A DNA stretch of 15,034 bases from Thermodesulfovibrionales bacterium. Its GTDB lineage: Bacteria > Nitrospirota > Thermodesulfovibrionia > Thermodesulfovibrionales > UBA1546. Positions 12,977 to 15,034 of the stretch are shown here, piece by piece (the stretch's first letter is position 1; every line of letters begins with the position of its first letter). The notes beneath the pieces were generated by a model that was given only the letters and a program-made list of their open reading frames with translations, made no database searches and had not been told where the DNA came from. Both the position numbers and the translations under genes were made by a program. Where the stretch lies: NCBI GenBank assembly GCA_919901705.1, contig CAKKPR010000372.1, positions 1 to 15,034 of the forward strand, given 5' to 3'.

Positions 12977-14107
12977 TCATTCCCGCCCTTTTGTATCATC
13001 TGGTATTTCCAACTTCAACCGGTTACATTTTGTCACCGGTTCACTTCTACCTTTTTTCTTGCCCTTCTTTACTGCCTTTTCAATGACTTCCACCTCTTTT
13101 ATCGCTTCTATAAAATGCCGTTCCACCGGTGACGGGTCGTCTAAATGCGCTTGCCGGAACTTTTCGTATTCAGAAAGAGCCGTTGCAACAGCATCGTCAT
13201 GGCTGATTTTTCCGGCATGAGTCAGAAGTTGTCTTCCGCTAAGTTTTATAAAGTCATTGAGCTTGGCTATCCAGTCTTTCATATACATGGGCTTGTGTTC
13301 CAGCGCCTGAAGCTCGGCAAATTCAAGATAGGCGGTAACAATTCGGTTGAGCAGATTCAGCTCTTTTTCGTCCAGGTAGTTTTTGGCTATGACAACATCA
13401 TCTTTCCTCGGTTTATTGCCCTGCCATGAGGTAAGCCCCATATTAGGCAGAGCCGAATCAACTCTTTTCGCAATGACTTCCGCGGCTGTATTGCCATGGG
13501 CTGCCCAGTGCATTTTATTCTGAATGACCCTGAAAAACTCCTTTGATATTTTAGCGTTCGGAGAATAGTCAATGCTGGTTGCATAAATATCCAGCACCTT
13601 GCGCCAGAAAACTTTTTCCGAGGACCGGATATCCCGGATACGGGCAAGCAGTTCGTCAAAATAGTTACCGCCACCCACCTGTTTAAGCCGCTCATCGTCT
13701 ATGGTAAACCCTTTTACTACATACTCGCTCAGGCGCTGTGTGGCCCAGATTCGAAACTGTGTTCCGCGCAGGCTATTGACCCGATACCCCACTGAAATAA
13801 TCATATCCAGATTGTAAAAATCAACCTCACGAGAAACATCTCTTACCCCTTCGGGTTGAACTATTCGGAATTTCCGAATAGTTGACGCAAGGCTCAGTTC
13901 GCCGTCTTTATAGATAGTCTTTATGTGTTCGTTGACCGTTGGAACCGATACCTGAAATAATTCTGCCATAAGTTTTTGAGTAAGCCATACGGTTTCATCC
14001 TGCAATTTCACTTGAATACGGGCTTTACCGTCTTCTGTTGTATAAAGCAAAAATGAACTTTCCACAGGCACTAAAGCTTTATTTTTTTCCGAATCCTTCT
14101 TTTTCAT
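12977..14107 (-). CDS. RhuM-family protein (virulence RhuM family)
   Basis: About 376 residues from the ATG at 14107. AAGGGG at 14118-14113 is well placed for this ATG and overlaps an alternative GTG at 14113. The N-terminal half has VWLTQKLMAELFQVSVPTVN, a helix-turn-helix-like segment at about 40-59. The family core VDFYNLDMIISVGYRVNSLR plus GTQFRIWATQRL follows at about 95-125. The C-terminal part (KISKEFFRVIQNKMHWAAHG...) is the cell-filamentation/Fic-like region seen in RhuM proteins, and the tail is Lys-rich. The biochemical role is not established; genes of this family are often found inside restriction-modification and phage-defence loci. It lies between a methylase and a Res remnant, matching that context. 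Confidence 0.88.
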   Translation of the reverse strand: MKKKDSEKNKALVPVESSFLLYTTEDGKARIQVKLQDETVWLTQKLMAELFQVSVPTVNEHIKTIYKDGELSLASTIRKFRIVQPEGVRDVSREVDFYNLDMIISVGYRVNSLRGTQFRIWATQRLSEYVVKGFTIDDERLKQVGGGNYFDELLARIRDIRSSEKVFWRKVLDIYATSIDYSPNAKISKEFFRVIQNKMHWAAHGNTAAEVIAKRVDSALPNMGLTSWQGNKPRKDDVVIAKNYLDEKELNLLNRIVTAYLEFAELQALEHKPMYMKDWIAKLNDFIKLSGRQLLTHAGKISHDDAVATALSEYEKFRQAHLDDPSPVERHFIEAIKEVEVIEKAVKKGKKKGRSEPVTKCNRLKLEIPDDTKGRE

Positions 14108-14184
14108 ATCCACCCCTTACACAGTCTTAAAAAATCTAATCATCCGTTTTTATCTGCCTGATTCTAAAACATATTAAACCACTT

Positions 14185-14220
14185 TTCCAATATTTAGCCT
14201 TGTAGGGCAAAATATTGGAA
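14185..14220. repeat. 36-nt near-perfect inverted repeat upstream of rhuM
   Basis: Arms TTCCAATATTTAGCC (14185-14199) and GGCAAAATATTGGAA (14206-14220) pair over 15 positions with a single A/A mismatch and a 6-nt loop. No T-run follows in either direction, so it is not an ordinary terminator. It could be an operator, a structured RNA or a small mobile palindromic repeat. Confidence 0.8.
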
Positions 14221-14312
14221 GCATCCTTAAATCAGCTTCCATTTTATAGCAAACAATTTATTGGTTTCTATCTTCTGCTTCAGCAAGTCTTGGGCAAGCG
14301 TCTTTTTGTCTT

Positions 14313-14330
14313 AAAGTAGCCTGTCCCCTT
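14313..14330 (-). repeat. REP-like repeat word
   Basis: The minus strand reads AAGGGGACAGGCTACTTT, a word I associate with REP-type repeats next to Y1 (RAYT) transposases in deltaproteobacteria and relatives. No transposase is seen here, and the assignment is from memory. Confidence 0.3.
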
Positions 14331-14350
14331 ATTCATATCCATATAAAGTT

Positions 14351-15034
14351 TTACTTCTTCCCCTCCACAATCAAAATCTCTTCAGGCGTAAGGCCGTAGA
14401 GGGCATAGACCATTTCGTCTATCTGTTTTTCGAGGGCGGAGGTGTCGGCATTAGATAATTCCCCCTTAGAAAAGGGGGATGAAGGGGGTTGTTTTTTAGC
14501 AGCGAGGATTTGGTCAACGAGGGTGATGATGGGGGCTTTTTGTTTGTCGGAGGCGGCAAATACAGGTACGGTTCCGACATACATGGGTTTGTATTCCAAA
14601 AAACCGCCAGCTCTAACAGCAGCTTGCAAGCTAATCCACCATTTACAAAGCGGTGAATTGAGAAGTGCTAAAAGATAAAGGTCATTTGTTGGAATTATAT
14701 TTGCAGGGGCACTGACATAATGCGATGATGTATCAAAGGCAAACTTTGGCTCAGTAGCAAGATTCCCCCATGTGATTTTCGGCAATTCAAACTCTTTGTA
14801 ATAAGCAATATTGTCCTGAATTTCATACCATTTATAAGTCCCTGGTTTACGTCCATGCTTTTGTGAAATAGTTTTTTTTGGTTCAAGGTCTTTTTTGAAA
14901 CCCTGTAAATAGTGTTTTATAACTGGGTAGTTGTTAATATCAGTTCCATATCTTGTAAAAATCACATATAGCCCCGCCCATTCTGCCTTCCATTTCTTAA
15001 TATCTTGTCCGCGCAACCACGGCTTGATAAGCTC
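14351..15034 (-). CDS. Type IIG/Eco57I-like restriction-modification methylase, C-terminal part only
   Basis: The frame is open to the right edge (228 codons), and the catalytic methylase and nuclease parts lie outside the window. At the edge it reads ELIKPWLRGQDIKKW, the usual junction into the TaqI-like C-terminal specificity domain. Further on are LPKITWGNLATEPKFAFD, the core LYLLALLNSPLCKWW, and FLEYKPMYVGTVPV, all typical of target-recognition domains in Eco57I/PglX-like enzymes. The C-terminus (EKQIDEMVYALYGLTPEEI) is the normal end of this family. A short KQPPSSPFSKGELSN insertion comes from a palindromic repeat (see findings). The apparent start at 15016 is an internal TTG. It is followed by rhuM on the same strand. 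Confidence 0.85.
   Translation of the reverse strand, partial: ELIKPWLRGQDIKKWKAEWAGLYVIFTRYGTDINNYPVIKHYLQGFKKDLEPKKTISQKHGRKPGTYKWYEIQDNIAYYKEFELPKITWGNLATEPKFAFDTSSHYVSAPANIIPTNDLYLLALLNSPLCKWWISLQAAVRAGGFLEYKPMYVGTVPVFAASDKQKAPIITLVDQILAAKKQPPSSPFSKGELSNADTSALEKQIDEMVYALYGLTPEEILIVEGKK
14457..14497. repeat. Palindromic G/C-run repeat inserted in frame in the methylase gene
   Basis: CCCCCTT (14461-14467) faces AAGGGGG (14472-14478), followed by a second AAGGGGG (14482-14488). This is the form of dispersed C-run/G-run repeats common between genes in Nitrospirota and deltaproteobacterial genomes. Here it lies within the coding frame and contributes about PPSSPFSKGEL without breaking it. Confidence 0.65.

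Larger units (their letters stand above)
14114..14350. other. Intergenic region between the methylase and rhuM
   Basis: No gene is supported in these 237 bases. It holds the long hairpin at 14185-14220, a REP-like word at 14313-14330, and AT-rich sequence. No clear promoter for rhuM was picked out. Confidence 0.5.

Noticed and set aside
14457..14497. CRISPR or tandem repeat array
   Set aside because: It is a single palindromic element with no regular repeat-spacer structure; no CRISPR array is seen anywhere in the window.

Overview
The window looks like a chromosomal segment of a moderately AT-rich, Gram-negative-type bacterium. The gene order TPR lipoprotein - ispE - tRNA-Gln - prs - rplY - pth, together with the protein flavour, suggests Nitrospirota or a deltaproteobacterial-type lineage. 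This is an inference from gene order and motifs, not a database result.

Layout. (1) At 1-1038 on the minus strand lies the 5' part of a secreted protein with two DUF1566 (Lcl-type, C-type-lectin-like) domains, running off the left edge. (2) At 1359-6516, all on the minus strand, is a housekeeping operon. Its transcription order is a 15-TPR lipoprotein, ispE (isoprenoid synthesis), tRNA-Gln(UUG), prs (PRPP synthesis), rplY/ctc (5S rRNA-binding L25) and pth (peptidyl-tRNA hydrolase). A promoter with good boxes sits so close to the lipoprotein start that its mRNA should be nearly leaderless. (3) At about 6600-9000 is a small accessory island: a RelE/ParE-type toxin-antitoxin pair, a 5'-truncated IS3-family transposase, a PIN toxin with a ribbon-helix-helix antitoxin in reversed order, and remnants of HTH/WYL-type regulator genes. 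Each toxin-antitoxin pair is bracketed by its own short direct repeat that contains an inverted repeat. (4) At 9065-12565 on the plus strand is a complete smc gene with a recognisable promoter. (5) From 12686 to the right edge, on the minus strand, is a restriction-modification-like region: the C-terminal specificity part of a type IIG/Eco57I-like methylase (running off the edge), a RhuM-family protein, and a short chimeric ORF joining the N-terminus of a type III Res subunit to a BRO/DinD-like tail.

The strongest candidate for something undescribed is at the left edge. The two DUF1566 copies carry in-register segments (40-81 and 550-591) that differ at nine bases in 14 codons. All nine changes are at codon positions 1 or 2 and none is synonymous, and the variable codons mostly fit an AAY template. 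A 56-bp stretch elsewhere in the same two copies differs only synonymously. That is the pattern left by adenine-directed mutagenic retrohoming, so the gene is a candidate target of a diversity-generating retroelement. No reverse transcriptase or template repeat is inside the window; it would have to lie beyond the left edge or elsewhere in the genome.

Other points worth checking are the direct-repeat-bracketed toxin-antitoxin cassettes, a palindromic repeat inserted in frame in the methylase specificity region, the chimeric Res/BRO ORF, and a 36-nt near-perfect hairpin upstream of rhuM.
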